From Sarcophilus harrisii (Eukaryota; Chordata; Mammalia; Dasyuromorphia; Dasyuridae), in assembly GCF_902635505.1 (NCBI RefSeq), contig NC_045426.1:672113087-672177086 (forward strand): a DNA stretch of 64,000 bases, written 5' to 3'. Under the pieces are notes generated by a model. The model saw only the letters and a program-made list of their open reading frames with translations, was not told the DNA's origin and did not search any database. Shown here piece by piece: positions 45,201-56,700 of the stretch (position 1 is its first letter; each line of letters starts with the position of its first letter). The translations under genes were made by a program, and so were the position numbers.

Positions 45201-46935
45201 GCTCTGGTCTGACTTCTCTGAAGCCTTCCCAGATCGATCCAGCCCAGAGACCTCAGACTTCTCTAGCTCCTATTATATCTTGACACTCTACTCTTTATGA
45301 ACAAAGACTTCCTTCTCTAACTATGGCCAGAAGGCAGACGAACATTCTCCCCAAGCTAAGGATATCTCAAATAAATCATATAACCCATGATGGAGAGCGG
45401 CAGCAGTCCCACAACTTCCCTGGAGAGAAAACAGATGCAACTTGTAAGCAGAACAAGAGTATGGTTGTTAATTTCTGAGGTTAGTGAACAAGGCAGGTGG
45501 GTGGAGGGAGCAGAGTTCTAAAAATCAACTACCATTCCCACCTACATAAAGACTCGTGGTTCTTTGGGAACGAAGCCAAAAGATATATAACAAGGCTTCC
45601 CTTCCTCAAAAAGTCTTTTTCTTCCCATACCTGCTTCCTCCTCTGTAAAACAAACTCATCCGTTCTGCGGTCTACATTCCTCCAAGGGCTCTTTCCTCCA
45701 TTAGCTCCTAGAGGACAGGGACTCTCTTGCCTCTATTCCTACCTCCAGAGCTTAGCACAGTGCCTGGCACATGGCAGGTGCTTAATGAATGTTTACTGAA
45801 TTTAAGTGAATGGAATCATTTCCCCAAGGGTCTGGGTGGCTTCGCAGCACAGGCGTCCCGGGGACCGTCACCCCCTCCTCTTCCAAAGGACAAGGGAGCG
45901 CGGGTCCCAGAGCTCTCCAAGGTCACAGGGGGCGTCGGTGGCTGAGGCTGTGGGAGGGCCCCTCATCTGCTGACTGCCGGCCAGCCTTCGGGAATAGCCT
46001 CCCTTTCCAACCTGCCTGAGCTTCCTAGGAGAGGAGAGCGGCTCAGTCTGGAACGCCCCCCCTCCTCGGCTGGACTTTTCTAGAATCTTTAGGGCAACGC
46101 TTTCTTCAAGGTTCAGACAACCGCCACTTCTGAGGAAAAGCCTTTGCGGGGATTCTCACACTAGCTGCTAGTTGCCTGTGCACGTGGGCACGCAGCTCCG
46201 GGGGGTGGGGCGGCCGTTTTCGTCCTGCGTTACCCACGGAGGGTCGGTTCGGGGAGGGGGATGGGAGGAAGGGGGCCGGGCTGGCTCAGGAAGCTGGCGA
46301 GACATAAGTCGCACCATTTGCAAAGGGGCAAACGGGAGGAGGGGGGAGCTGACGAGGCACGGGCGGAGGAAGCCCAAGGATGACCGCTGGGGCCTCGAGG
46401 AGCCGCCGCCGAGCCCTTCCGGCGCGGGAGGCCCGGCTGGCTGGCCCGCCATCTCTCAGCGTGCAATGGAGGATGCGCCCGATGACCCTGAGCGTTCGTC
46501 CAGTCCGGACTTTTTCTCAGAGCGGGGTTTCGGAGCTGGCCGGGCGGTGGTCACAAGGTCATCCGCCGCCGAGGCCCCCGAGGCCCGCGACCCCTCAGCC
46601 TCCCCCCGGTCCGCGCTCAGCCGGCCAGCAGCACCGAGTCCCAAGCCATGTGGCGGCACTGGGGGAGTGACCCTGACTGATGGGCGCCAGGACCAATAGT
46701 GGGCTGCGGTGGTGGGAAGCGGGGCGGGCTCGGGGGCGGGGTCCGGAGGTCGCCGAAAGAACGCTCCTAGCCAAGCCTAGGGGAAAGGGCAAGGGGCTGA
46801 AAGGACGCGGCTGGACTCACCTTCTCGGCGGGACAGGCCCCGGGGTTGCGCGGGGGTCGAAGGCAGGCTGAGAATCAGAGCTCGCTGCAGCCCTGCCAGA
46901 AGCAGCGGCAACAGCCGCAGAAGCGCACGCGCCAT
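36140..46935 (-). CDS. CD320: CD320 antigen, transcobalamin receptor
   Basis: A single-pass surface receptor that takes up transcobalamin-bound vitamin B12. Seven coding exons on the minus strand join in phase: 46935-46821, 40969-40850, 40372-40040, 39260-39153, 39047-38946, 38028-37930 and 36294-36140, 343 residues in all (human 282). Seen in order: a signal peptide ([17 protein letters not shown]), LDL-receptor class A domain 1 with WLCDGDKDC and DGRDE, a cysteine-rich linker ([14 protein letters not shown]), class A domain 2 with WVCDGHPDC and IDE, a Thr/Ser-rich stalk made of three phase-1 exons, and a membrane helix ([20 protein letters not shown]). The tail ends [15 protein letters not shown], against KESLLLSEQKTSLP in human. 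The calcium-binding Asp and Glu residues are kept in both class A domains. The extra length is in the stalk. Confidence 0.92.
36835..37015 (-). mobile_element. L1 LINE 3' end
   Basis: An oligo(T) run at 36,837-36,861 is followed by 'agagttttcaacattcactt', 'ttgcaaaaccttgttttcct' and 'taatccaacataggttaaac', the marsupial L1 3' end in reverse. It lies in a CD320 intron. Confidence 0.8.
37111..37129 (+). repeat. (TC)n microsatellite
   Basis: Nine and a half TC units in a CD320 intron. Confidence 0.95.
37180..37900 (+). mobile_element. L2 tail and CR1/L3 LINE 3' end
   Basis: 37,200-37,310 is an L2 tail ('gcttcttgagagcaggggca'). 37,510-37,880 reads 'atgtcaggaaagtgttccta', 'gatgactacttgttgaggaa' and 'gttagatggcttgcaagact', a forward CR1/L3 3' end. 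Confidence 0.6.
38300..38900. other. CD320 intron, unassigned sequence
   Basis: No extra stalk exon with the G|GGACAACA start was found here. The 144-codon plus frame at 38,437-38,871 has no recognisable domain. Confidence 0.5.
38946..39260 (-). CDS. CD320: CD320 duplicated stalk exons
   Basis: Two in-phase exons (39260-39153, 108 bases; 39047-38946, 102 bases) encode similar Thr/Ser/Pro-rich segments: [20 protein letters not shown] and [18 protein letters not shown], both followed by VPSG. Both start G|GGACAACA and end in a G|GTAAGT donor, and their flanking intron bases also match. The unit is about 207 bases. Likely O-glycosylated stalk. Confidence 0.88.
39270..40030. other. CD320 intron between class A domain 2 and the stalk
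   Basis: The first 50 bases repeat the intron edge at 39,050-39,080 as part of the stalk duplication. The rest is unassigned, without a gene. Confidence 0.5.
40040..40372 (-). CDS. CD320: CD320 linker and class A domain 2 exon
   Basis: The exon starts in phase 1 after GAATAG and gives CRVEAC, matching CRIEPC in human. It then holds the cysteine-rich linker and the second class A domain ([22 protein letters not shown]). SGIDE replaces the DSSDE of human. Confidence 0.9.
40850..40969 (-). CDS. CD320: CD320 LDL-receptor class A domain 1 exon
   Basis: All six cysteines are present, with the acidic calcium site of the domain (DGDKDC, then DGRDE). The usual serine of the SDE signature is arginine here; serine is not a calcium ligand. 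The acidic face of this domain binds transcobalamin in the human receptor. Confidence 0.9.
41271..42416 (-). mobile_element. Young 5'-truncated L1 LINE with target-site duplication
   Basis: The insert starts with two oligo(T) tracts (its poly(A) tail), then the L1 3'UTR, then ORF2 read on the minus strand. The C-terminal ORF2 frame is open to its stop at 41,819 and shows [35 protein letters not shown] and IPFDPA. The 16-base target-site duplication GGCCTCATTAATTTCT is perfect (41,255-41,270 and 42,417-42,432). It lies in CD320 intron 1, antisense to the L1-typical direction of neither gene but in the same direction as CD320. The open frame and perfect duplication suggest a recent insertion. 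Confidence 0.93.
42888..43275. mobile_element. Non-autonomous hAT-like DNA element
   Basis: The left end GCAGAGTTTCTTCCACCC and right end 'gtttaagaagctttgg' are rough inverted matches. The interior has 'atcaaacatttactgataat' and 'taataaatcataaagaaatt', and near the right end 'tttttgtgacctccacattc', a layout known from hAT elements in marsupials. More diverged than the copy at 7,533. No transposase frame. Confidence 0.6.
43276..46170. other. CD320 intron 1, mixed repeats and unassigned sequence
   Basis: MIR at about 43,280-43,430 (+), reverse MIR at 44,870-45,010, L2-like at 45,100-45,300, and a clear L2 tail at 45,640-45,805 ('tagcacagtgcctggcacat'). The stretch 43,600-44,640 looks unique, without a supported exon. 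Confidence 0.5.
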
Positions 46936-47400
46936 TCCCCGACAGACGGTCCAGCAGTCCTTAGTTCGTCCTCTCTCCGCCCCCAGCCGCTAACTCGCGC
47001 ACGCGCCGCCCTCCTCGTTCCGCCGGGGCGAGCGGGAGGTAGGGCGCATGCGCAGTCCCGTCACCTCGCGCCTGGTACCTGGCTCTCCTGTCTTCCCAAA
47101 CTCCCTTTATCCGCTATCTACCACGCGCCTGCGCATAACTAGATCGGGCAGTGCTCTGAGGGAATGGCTCAGATGGCTCAGACCAGCAGGGCGCCCCTGC
47201 CCATCCCCCCTAGAGGTACTGGGGATGCGCCGCCTCCTTTCTCCCGGGAAGGCTCAAAGCAAAGTTTAGCAGGCTGCACAACAGCCCACACGAGACGAGG
47301 AGTGGGGTAGCTCCCCTCGGAGCCGCCACTTTCCGAGGCGCTTCCCGCGACTGCCCGATCTCACAGAGCGCTGGGATCAGAAAAAGAAGCCATCGCCGTT
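46180..47400 (-). promoter_or_regulatory. CD320: CpG island with the CD320 promoter
   Basis: CpG-dense sequence spans the CD320 start codon (46,935) and about 450 bases upstream of it. GC boxes such as GGGGCGGGG (46,736) occur. No TATA box is placed correctly, so initiation is probably dispersed. The many overlapping open frames on both strands are by-products of GC content. Confidence 0.7.
46821..46935 (-). CDS. CD320: CD320 first coding exon (signal peptide)
   Basis: The ATG at 46,935 opens a leucine-rich signal peptide, followed by [11 protein letters not shown], which parallels SPLSTPTSAQAAG in human. The exon ends in phase 1 at GAG-AAG|GTGAGT and joins the class A exon as a glycine codon. 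Confidence 0.88.
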
Positions 47401-49040
47401 AATCCTCCCTCCCCTCAGCCACCCGGCGTTCTTTCCCATGAATTGGTCAGGTCCAGAGCCAGCGGGGCGGTGGCCAGGAGGGGGGGGGGGAGGGGGAGCT
47501 GGAAATGGCAATGGCTCGGGGCCTGCCGAGACTTATTGCGGGGGAAGCCAAGGCAGGGTCTTTCTTACCAGCTGCCTGACCCGGGCACTAACCAGCTCAG
47601 CCTCAGTTTCTCCAGGCTGATGCGTCATCAAGAGCTGGTAAGATTGTGGATAAGGCTTCGCCAAGTCTTAAAATCCCACCCCTGTTGTCTATCCTTACCC
47701 TAGGCAGAGCTGGGTGGCCCACTTAGCCGTGACCCGGGTCCATCCCTGAATCCCTTTACCCGAGTTTGCTCATCTATAGAGTGGGAAAGTAAAACCCCCA
47801 GTGTCTACAGAGTGGAAGGCCTAGAACGGAACCCCCTCCAAATTCTTCAGGAGCTCTCTCGCCTTTACATACATCTTTCCCAGGACATTTAGGCACTAAA
47901 GCACAATGGACAGTTATTAAACATCTGCTCTGGGCCAGACATAATACACTGTCCCTGTGGATTATATCTTGTTCTTACCCCACTCCAATATACAAGTAAA
48001 CTTCATGAAGACAGGCTGGTCTTTGCTGCTTGTGCAAATACTCGGGTACCAAACCAAACCCTGATTCATCAGAGATCAAACAACAACATTCTGTCTCTTC
48101 TCTCCTTCCCTTCATGTAGGATGCCCAGAATGTACTTGCTGGCTTATCTACTTCAAATCCTTATCAAAGCAAAACTTCCATCAAAGCCGAACTCAAAAGA
48201 CATCCTCTCAAGAAGCTCTTCCTAAACCCGCGATCCACTTTTGTACTCCCTCCCTTTCAAAGTTACTTTGTTGCTCCTCCAACCTTCCAGTTCAGCCATG
48301 TACATGACAGCTCCAACAAATGGCCATCCCAGGTTCCACCTAACAACTCCAGAGATGCTGACCTCTCCAAATTTGTAAGACTATCTAATTTCTGAACTCT
48401 TTATGAGTTGCACTTTGCCACTACACAGGTTTCCCCTGATCCTAGCTCCACCCTCTGGGGCCAAGGAGTAAATCTGTTCCCTCTTTTCTATGACAGCTCT
48501 TGAGAATATAAGAACAATGCTGCTCACACATTCCCGTCCATCTTCTTTTTAGGTTAAATAGTGCAGGATCTTCAACTAATTTTGTGCTATCTTTTGAATT
48601 TCCACAAACCTCCATAGCTATCTTCTGAATATGCTCCACTTATAACTTAATTCAACAAACTTTTTTTTTAGTCTGGAATTGTCTTATTAGTGGCAGAGGA
48701 ACTTCCTCTACCAATGCAAATTTACCAACATTCTTCAAATAGAGCTCCTTGAGGCCCAAAGCCATAATGCTAATATTTGTCAAAGATAGGACTTGAATTC
48801 AGCTCTTCCTGACACCAAGGGCAGTTCCTTACCTAGCATCCCATACCGCAAAGCATAGGCAATGCCATAAAAATGTGACCTAGAACTATTTGTAGTATTC
48901 AAGCATACCTGTGTTTAGTTTGTAATTACTCACCCCCCATCCCAATAGGTGAGAAGGGATTTAAGGAACACTATAAGGATCAAAAAGTCATTTGGACCTG
49001 GTTCTGAAGACACCAGATGTTAGTTAACATCCCTGATTTA
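47400..49040. other. Intergenic between CD320 and NDUFA7
   Basis: L2 3' pieces at about 47,870-48,300 (+), a CR1/L3-like repeat at 48,400-48,650 and an MIR-like trace at 48,660-48,850. A G-run lies at 47,480-47,492. No gene seen. Confidence 0.5.
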
Positions 49041-49045
49041 GGATT

Positions 49046-49736
49046 TGTTGGAATCTTTACAAAGTGTTAAGACATTGGAGTTGATAAGAGACAAGAGTTA
49101 TCTGATTTGGCATGGTTCAGTGTGATTGATTTGATCTTAGAAAGAGATATTTGGGGCCAGAACTTGAAAGAAGGTACTAAGTGGAACTGATAGAACAATG
49201 CTTGTGTTCACACCTTTAGAGAGCTCATAAGTATCTAAGTATTCAATGGCGTTCACTCATTTGGGAGAGTTCAGGGTTAGGGTTTTGCACTCTGGGAGAT
49301 AACCCAGAATCCCTCTCCCTTCAGAAGGCGGAGTTAACCTTTGGGAGATCACATATATAGAGGGAACTCTTGGAGCTTGGGGACTGACTGGAGGTACTTA
49401 CTTGAAGTACTTACTTGAGGAGTTACTAGAAACTCGATGAGCTCAAGAGTTTTACTTGGAGTCAGAGAGAGCTCTTGGAACCCACAAGCCCTATCTTCGA
49501 GGCAAGAGATTCATTGCATCTTCTACCTTGGTGCTGGCTGGAGGCTGAAGAAAGCAGAGGCAGAAGCCAAGGACAAAGCTGCAAGATCTCTTGGAGCCAG
49601 GCAGAGAGATAGGCCTCAACTAACAGGGCTAATTTGGAAGTAGAAATAAACACTTGCATTTTTACCAGCTGGCTGCGATTTTGGAATAATTATTTATTTC
49701 AACTGAGACTAAGGCTGCCTCCAGAAAACCTTCACA
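49046..49736 (+). mobile_element. Solo LTR of a class II-like endogenous retrovirus
   Basis: A 691-base element starting TG and ending CA, flanked by a 6-base target-site duplication AGGATT (49,040-49,045; 49,737-49,742), a length typical of class II (betaretrovirus-like) elements. It has a TATA-like ACATATATAG at 49,351 and AATAAA at 49,645, so the transcription order is plus. No internal viral sequence lies beside it, so it is a solo LTR left by recombination between two LTRs. The intact duplication suggests middle to young age. A fossil. Confidence 0.82.
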
Positions 49737-49742
49737 AGGATT

Positions 49743-50415
49743 ATAAAGTCTGAGTGCACTGCCAGCTTTATCACTTATCAATTGCTTCCAGGCAATTCAC
49801 CTATCCTTTCTGTGAGCCTATCTTCTTCCTCCTCTAAAAACCTCAGTTTTGCCCATCTTATGGGAGTGTGATGAGGTTCAAGTGAGAAAGTGACATAGAG
49901 CATTTTGAAAGCCCCTAAGAAACATTCTCTATGATGATGAGGAGAAAGAAAATTTTCTTACCTATCACTGACTCATATTAAAAACAGGCTAAAAAATGCA
50001 GTTAAAAAACCAAAACTAAACTAAACTCTAGATTAGGAGTCAGGAAATTTAGGTTCTGGTGCTGATCATGCTACCGACCCTCAGAATTAAGCGAAGCCCT
50101 TGAAAACCTCTTTCCCCTTAACCTACCAGCTCAGTTTCTCCAACTATAAGAGAGTTTCATTTGAATTAGATGTTCTCTTCTGGACTTCTAGCTCTGACAT
50201 AACCACGGCTAGTACTGACATCACACTAAGGTACAAAACACTTAGCAACTATCATCTCATTTGATTCTTGCTATAACCCGGAGAGGTGAGCCCCACTGTA
50301 TGGATGAGGAAATTTAGGCTGGGAGAGTTTAAATGACTTGCCCAGGTCACATAGCTGGGAGTTTCTGAGGCCAGAATTTAGCTCAATCTTTCAGACTCCC
50401 AAGTTCCACATTCTA
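49743..50415. mobile_element. Cluster of three MIR-type SINEs
   Basis: Forward MIRs at about 49,743-49,955 and 50,025-50,205 are followed by a reverse one at 50,210-50,415 ('gatgaggaaatttaggctgg', 'acttgcccaggtcacatagc'). Confidence 0.65.
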
Positions 50416-50722
50416 GCTGGGGCCACCCACAAACTTCAGAGATGACAATTCCCAGAGAATAGGTAACAATCAGTGTCTTTATCCTTAAATTCAAGCAATG
50501 AACCCTCCAAATAAAAATGCAAAGAATACTAGAGTTCAGTGTATTTATCATGTATTAGGATACATGTTTCTCCCCAAATTACCTATCCCCAAGATAAAAT
50601 ATAATGATACAAAGTTCTCTGTATGATCCTCTATGATGCCTCTGCAGAAGAGCTGGTACCTTCAAGTCAGTCCCCCAAACCACAATCTCTCAGTATCTGT
50701 ATGTCCATCTTCCAGATCCATT

Positions 50723-53700
50723 TCACAAGTAGGGTTGATCCTTTGACAGTTCCCACTTTTTAATGGGAGGTCCTGGTGTCACTGGCTTTTTCCCAGTAGT
50801 TGTCATAGCCTCACTTGAGCTAGAGAAAGAAGAGAGGTTTAGGGATGGTCTAATTTATAAAAGATTTTTAAAAACTCAGCACACAAAAGAAACCATATGT
50901 GGAGCATAAGATAAGCAGCTTTTGAGATTTCTATTTCTGGAACAAGAAGTACAATCACTAAATTCAATTCAACGTATTTTTACTACAGTCTTCCTGTGTG
51001 GGAGAAAAAAACTGATCAATGCTAAGAGAGCTCTAGAGGCTAGATGAGACATAGCATATTTTCTTTGTCCTTAAGACAACTTAGACACACACAATGCAAT
51101 ATTCAAGGCCTATAGCAATCTAGCATTTGATAAACCCCAAACTCCAGCTTCTGGAATAAGAACTCATTATCTAACAAAAACTGTGGGAAAACTGGAAAAA
51201 ATAATATGTCAGAAACTTGATTTAGATCTACATCTCACACCCCTATACCAAAATAAGGTCCAAATGGGTACATGATTTGGGTGTAAAGGATGATATCATA
51301 AACAAATTAGGAGAACAAGGGGTAATTTACCTATCAGGTCTTTGGAGAAGGGAAGAATTTATGACCAAGGAAGAACTAGAGATCATTATAAAAGGCAAAA
51401 CAGACAACTTTGATTCCATTAAATTAAAAAGTTTTTGCACAAACAAAACTAACAAACAATATTAAAAGGAAAGTGCAAAGCTGGGAAAAAATCTTTATAG
51501 CCATTATTTCAGATAAAGGTCTTATTTCTAAAATATATAAAGAACTGTGTCAAATTTGTAAGAATACAAATCATTCTCCAGTTAATAAATGGTCAAAGAA
51601 TATGAAGAGACATTTTCAGATGACAAAATTAAAGTCATCTACAATTATATGAAAAAATTATCTAAATCACTATTAGAAAAATGCAAATTAAAACTCTGAG
51701 GTACTACCTTACCCCTTTCAGATTGGCTAAGATGACAGGAAAAGATAACAATAAATGTTGGAATGAATGTAGAACAACTGGGACACTAATACATTTCAGT
51801 GGAGTTGTGAAATAATCCAACTATTCTGGAGAACAATCTGGAACCATGCCCAAAGGGCTATAAAACTCTGCATACCCTTTGACCCAGCAGTGCCATTACT
51901 GGATCTATATCCCAAGGAAATCATAAAGGAAGGAAAAGAACCCACACATGCAAAAATGTTTGTAGCAGCTCTTTCTGTGGTAACAAAGAATTGGAAAATG
52001 AGTAGATGTCCATCAATTGGGGAATGGCTGAACAAATTGTATTATATGAAGGTAATGGAACATTATTGTTCTATTAAAAAGTGATGAACAAGCTGATTTT
52101 AGAAAGGTTTGGAAAGATTTACACGAACTAATGCTGAGCGAAACAAATAGAAACAGAAATACATTGTATAATAGCAAGAATGTGCAACGATCAATTAACT
52201 ATGAAAGACTTAAAGTTCTCAGTGGTTCAGTGATTCAAAGCAATCCCAATAGATTATGGGAATGCCATCTGCGTCCAGAAAAAAAAATTAAGAAATGTAA
52301 ATCAACACATGCTATATTTACTTTTTTATGGATTTTTTTTTTAATCCCTCCCATGGTTTTTGCTCTGATTTTTCTCTACCAACATGATTCATAAAGTAAT
52401 GTGTGTTAAAAATAAGTTATGAAACTGGAAAAAAAAAAAAGAGAAACTGAGGTTGGAGTGGGAGGGACTTTCTCCTTTCATAAACAGAGTTAATTAAGGC
52501 AGTTGAGCATGGTGGAAGAGTGGTATCTTAAAATAATACATTATGTGACCCCAATACCACTGTAAGCTGGTATGCTCCAACCTGTGCAAAAAGCAGGATC
52601 AAATTTCATGTTTTTACCATATTACCTAGGTTATTGATTATTACAAAATAGTTACTAAAAAGGTTGGAGAAGTAGGATGGGATTATATTATGGAATGTCT
52701 GAAAAACCAGGGAAGGACTTACCAGCCTTCTTTCTAAGCTACTGGTTGGTCATCTTCAATATAGGCATCCTTCCATGTAGAGAAGGATTCTACACTACCT
52801 GATTAAAGAAAATACCGGGTCTCCAGGAGTCAGCATCACAGACTCCCTTAAGGGATGGTACAATACAGTTAAAAAAAAGAAAAAAAAGGAAAAAAACGCT
52901 CTAAATTACTATTTATTAGAGAAATGCAAATTAAAACAATACATTGGGGTACACTTCACACTCAGATTGGCTAAAATAACAGGAAAAGATGATAAATGTG
53001 GAGGGGATGTGGGAAAATTGGGACACTAATGAATTGTTTATAGTTGTAAAACGATCCAACCATTCTGGAGAGCAATATGAAACTATGCCCAAAGGGATAT
53101 CAAACTGTGCATACTCTGATCTAGCAGTATCACTACTACAGAGGCACATGCAAAAATGTTTTATAGCAATCCTTTTTGTAGTGGGAAATGACTGAATAAG
53201 TTATGGTATATGAATATATGGAATATTATCGTTTTATAAAAAATAAGCAGACTGATTTCAGAAAAGTCTGGACTTAAACCATTGTTAAGTGAAGTAAGTA
53301 GAACCAAGAGAACATTGTGCACAGCAACAAGATTATGTGATGATCAACTATGATGGACTTGGCTCTTTTCAACAATGAAGTGACTCAAGGCTACCTCCAA
53401 CATTAGGATGGAAAGTACTATCAACATCCATTTTGAGGACTATGGTGACTGAATGTGGTGTAGAAGCATACTATTTTCACCTTTGTTTTTGTTTGTTTTC
53501 TTTCTTGTCTTTTTTTCCTCCTTTTGGTATCATTTTCCTTGTACAACATGATAAATATGGAAATGTTTAAAAGAACTGCACATATTTAAACTCTATCGAA
53601 TTACTTGTTTCTTGGGATGGGAGAAGGTAAGGGAGGGAGAGAGAAAAATTTGGAAAATGTTGAAAACCATTTATATGTATTTTGAAAAATAAAGTATTGA

Positions 53701-56700
53701 TTTTTTTTTTTTTAAAAGCACTAGAATATAGGTGTGAAAAGTCCTGGCTATTCCAATAAGTTAGCACAAGGACTTTTCTCTCTCTCCTGGCCTCACATTA
53801 GGAAGTCTCAGGATGGAAGTATCTTAAGTAAAGAACAGCAAGAAGAATCTAAGTATACTTTCTTGCAAAATAGGGATAATAACCTCAGAGTCACATTGAA
53901 GATTCAAATCATCAGACAGTTACTACAGAATCAAATGAGGGATAAAAGGATTTTGAAAACAATGAGGCACTCTTTGAAATGCAAAAAGCTAGTTTGATAA
54001 CTCTAAAGGCCCTCAGAGACCACCTAAGCTAACTCATACCAGAAAAAAGATACCCAGAGAAGTAGTAACTCTAAGTCTGCTCAAGGAACTTCTAATGAGG
54101 AAAGGACCTAGCTCCCAAAGCAGTCCTTTTCACTTAAAAACAGCTGTAATGATTCACAAATTCTTCTTAGCATTAAGGCTGAATCTGCCTCTCAGCAATT
54201 TCTACCCCATACCCCCAGTTTTTCACTATGAGGCTAAGCAGAATTATTTCCTTGTTATCACATGACACTTTTGCAATCCCTAAGACAGTTATGAAGGCCC
54301 CGATGTGTCTTCTTTTCTCCAAGCCAAACATCTCAGTTTCTTCAACTGATACTTGTGCAGTATGATACTGGATCACAATAGCATGAATAAAAGTGAGGAA
54401 AAAAAGTGAAAAACTGGTCTACTTGAAAGAGAAGGTCAGAGAGAAGCTAATATGGGCAGATAGTGTTACATTATAAGTGTTTTAAAAATCAGGGAGCTGG
54501 CAAATTTCAGTTTATACACCTGAATTCTGGGGTGGGAAAGGGAACCTATGGCATAAGAGAATGCTGGAATCCTACCCACCTCACTCCTGCATAATTCTGG
54601 GCACCTTAACTTCCATGAACCTCATTGTCCTCATAGAGGAAATAAGAACAATACTAACACCTCCCTCACAGAGTTGTGAGGATCAAGTGCTTTGTAAATC
54701 TTGAAGCAATGTGCCAATATGAGCCAAGGAAAGAAGAACCTGGCAAGGGTCATCTAGTTCTAAGACTTACCTCTTACCAGTGAGACCAGACTCCAAAACT
54801 TTCACAGTAGACATTACGATGGAAGGAGGAGAGGCTTGCCGACGTCCATCACGAGTACAATAGTAATTGTTTGAAAACTTATGGCTAGGGCCTACTGGCA
54901 GTTTAGGAGGTGGCTGAGTTCTAAAGAAAATAATACAATTTGTTAGTTATAATCTCCTGTGTTAGCAATAGCCCTCACATGTATGTGTTGATGTCAAATC
55001 TTATGTCCCTACAATTTTTAAATTTTAATAAATATATATTTAGCATCTACTATAGGCTAGGTATTTTGTTAAGCTATCTTTTCTCATTTTATCCTCAGAA
55101 CAATCCTGGTTGGTATGTACCATTATCCCTATTTTACAGTTGAGAAGACAAAGCAAACTGCTGTTAGGTGACTTGCCCAGGACCACAAAAGTGGTAGGCT
55201 CTATCCAATGTGTCACCTCAGTGCCTTGGAGAGCCTGACAGATAACAGAGCAAAACAAAGGGCAGCTAACTCACTGCACAACAAAGTCATCATGAGTTTC
55301 ATGTTCTTTATTTTTCTTGGTGCTGGCCAAATCAGCGGGCTTTCTTCTGCTTGAAAAGGTTTACAGACACACAATCAGTTTCAGGTTCAAAGGAGCCCAA
55401 GGCAGCCTCCAGTCCCTTCATACTGAGTCCCAAATCTAAGGCCCCTAATTCAGCTCTCTGAAGCCAAGCCAAGCACATTCTGGCCCTCTTCTCCACAAGC
55501 CTTCAAGGACTTGAAACAAAGTCCTCAAAATTGCCAGCTCTTCCCATGTCCCTTTACATGGCAAGTCTTTAGTCCCAGTTGGTATGTCCTCTAACTCCAA
55601 CATCCTGCCTAAAATGTATTGCCTGAAAGTGAACACACAACTCCAAACCTTGAATCCCAAGCACTCTCCGACTCAGGAAATCAGGTGCTTTGGCAAAGTT
55701 CTCATATTCTCTCTATTGAGGACTTTTAATTATTTTACTTCTAAATATAGAATCTCATTTGATCTTTTTGAACAGATATTATCCCCATTTTCCAGATGAA
55801 GAAACTGAGCCCAGAAGACTACCTCCTCCTAATCCAGCGTTCTTGGTATGAATGTGATAGACAGAAAATAAAAATGAACCAAAAATTTCATGGCAAACTA
55901 TAAAATGTCTTCCAATCTAGAGCTAGAAGGACCTTAAGACATCACCCTGCCCAACTCCTTCATTTTCCCGGTGAGTCTTCTCTAATGATGACAGCTAGCA
56001 TTAATGTGGTGCTCTAAAGTTTGCAAAGGATTTTTACCAATACTGTCTTATGAACTTTACAGGAAAGGAAACTAAAGCAGGAATGAAGTGACTTGTGCTG
56101 GGTCATACAGCTAGCAAGTCTCTGAGGTAAGATTTGAATTTACATCTTTCTGCTTTGAGGAGTAATAACAACTAGCGTTTATATGATGCTTTAAGGTTGC
56201 AAAGAGCTTTACAAATACACTTGGTACTTAAAACTCTGCCAAGTAGATGCTATTATCAACATCTTCATTTTACAGTTGGGAAAGTGAGCCACAGAAGGGA
56301 AGTGGCTTGTCTAGGATCATAAAGCTAATGTCCAAGGCTGGACGTGAACCCATTTTGCTGGCTCAAGATCTAACATTCTATCTACTTTGCTATCAGGAAA
56401 CCCGTGAACTCTGGGATTAATGCTCAAGATCATCTAAGAAAGTAGCCAAGAATCAAAACAAGTCTTTTCATGAAAAATTCAATTTTTGTGCTTCCTTTTC
56501 CAAGCTGTTGATTCTCTCTTGCATAATTCTTATGTCTTTTCCCTATTTTTCTTCTCTTAGGTAATTTTTTAAATCTTTTTTGAGCTCTTCCAAAAGGACT
56601 TTCTAAGCTCGAGACCAGTCATATTCTTGAAGCTTCACATGTAGGCATTTTTTCATTTCTGTCACTTAAGTTTGTGTTTTGATGGCTTTCTATGACCCCC

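Noticed and set aside
46172-46699. 175-codon plus-strand frame in the CpG island
   Set aside because: It lies antisense in CD320 intron 1, has no domain, and several other long frames cover the same GC-rich bases on both strands. Composition explains it.
47050-47270. Further coding exon upstream of CD320
   Set aside because: CpG-island sequence only; no frame with splice sites joins to the signal-peptide exon.
54777-54778. Upstream GTAAGA as the NDUFA7 exon 3 donor
   Set aside because: It breaks the frame: exon 4 would then reach TGA after five codons and lose the conserved [12 protein letters not shown] end.
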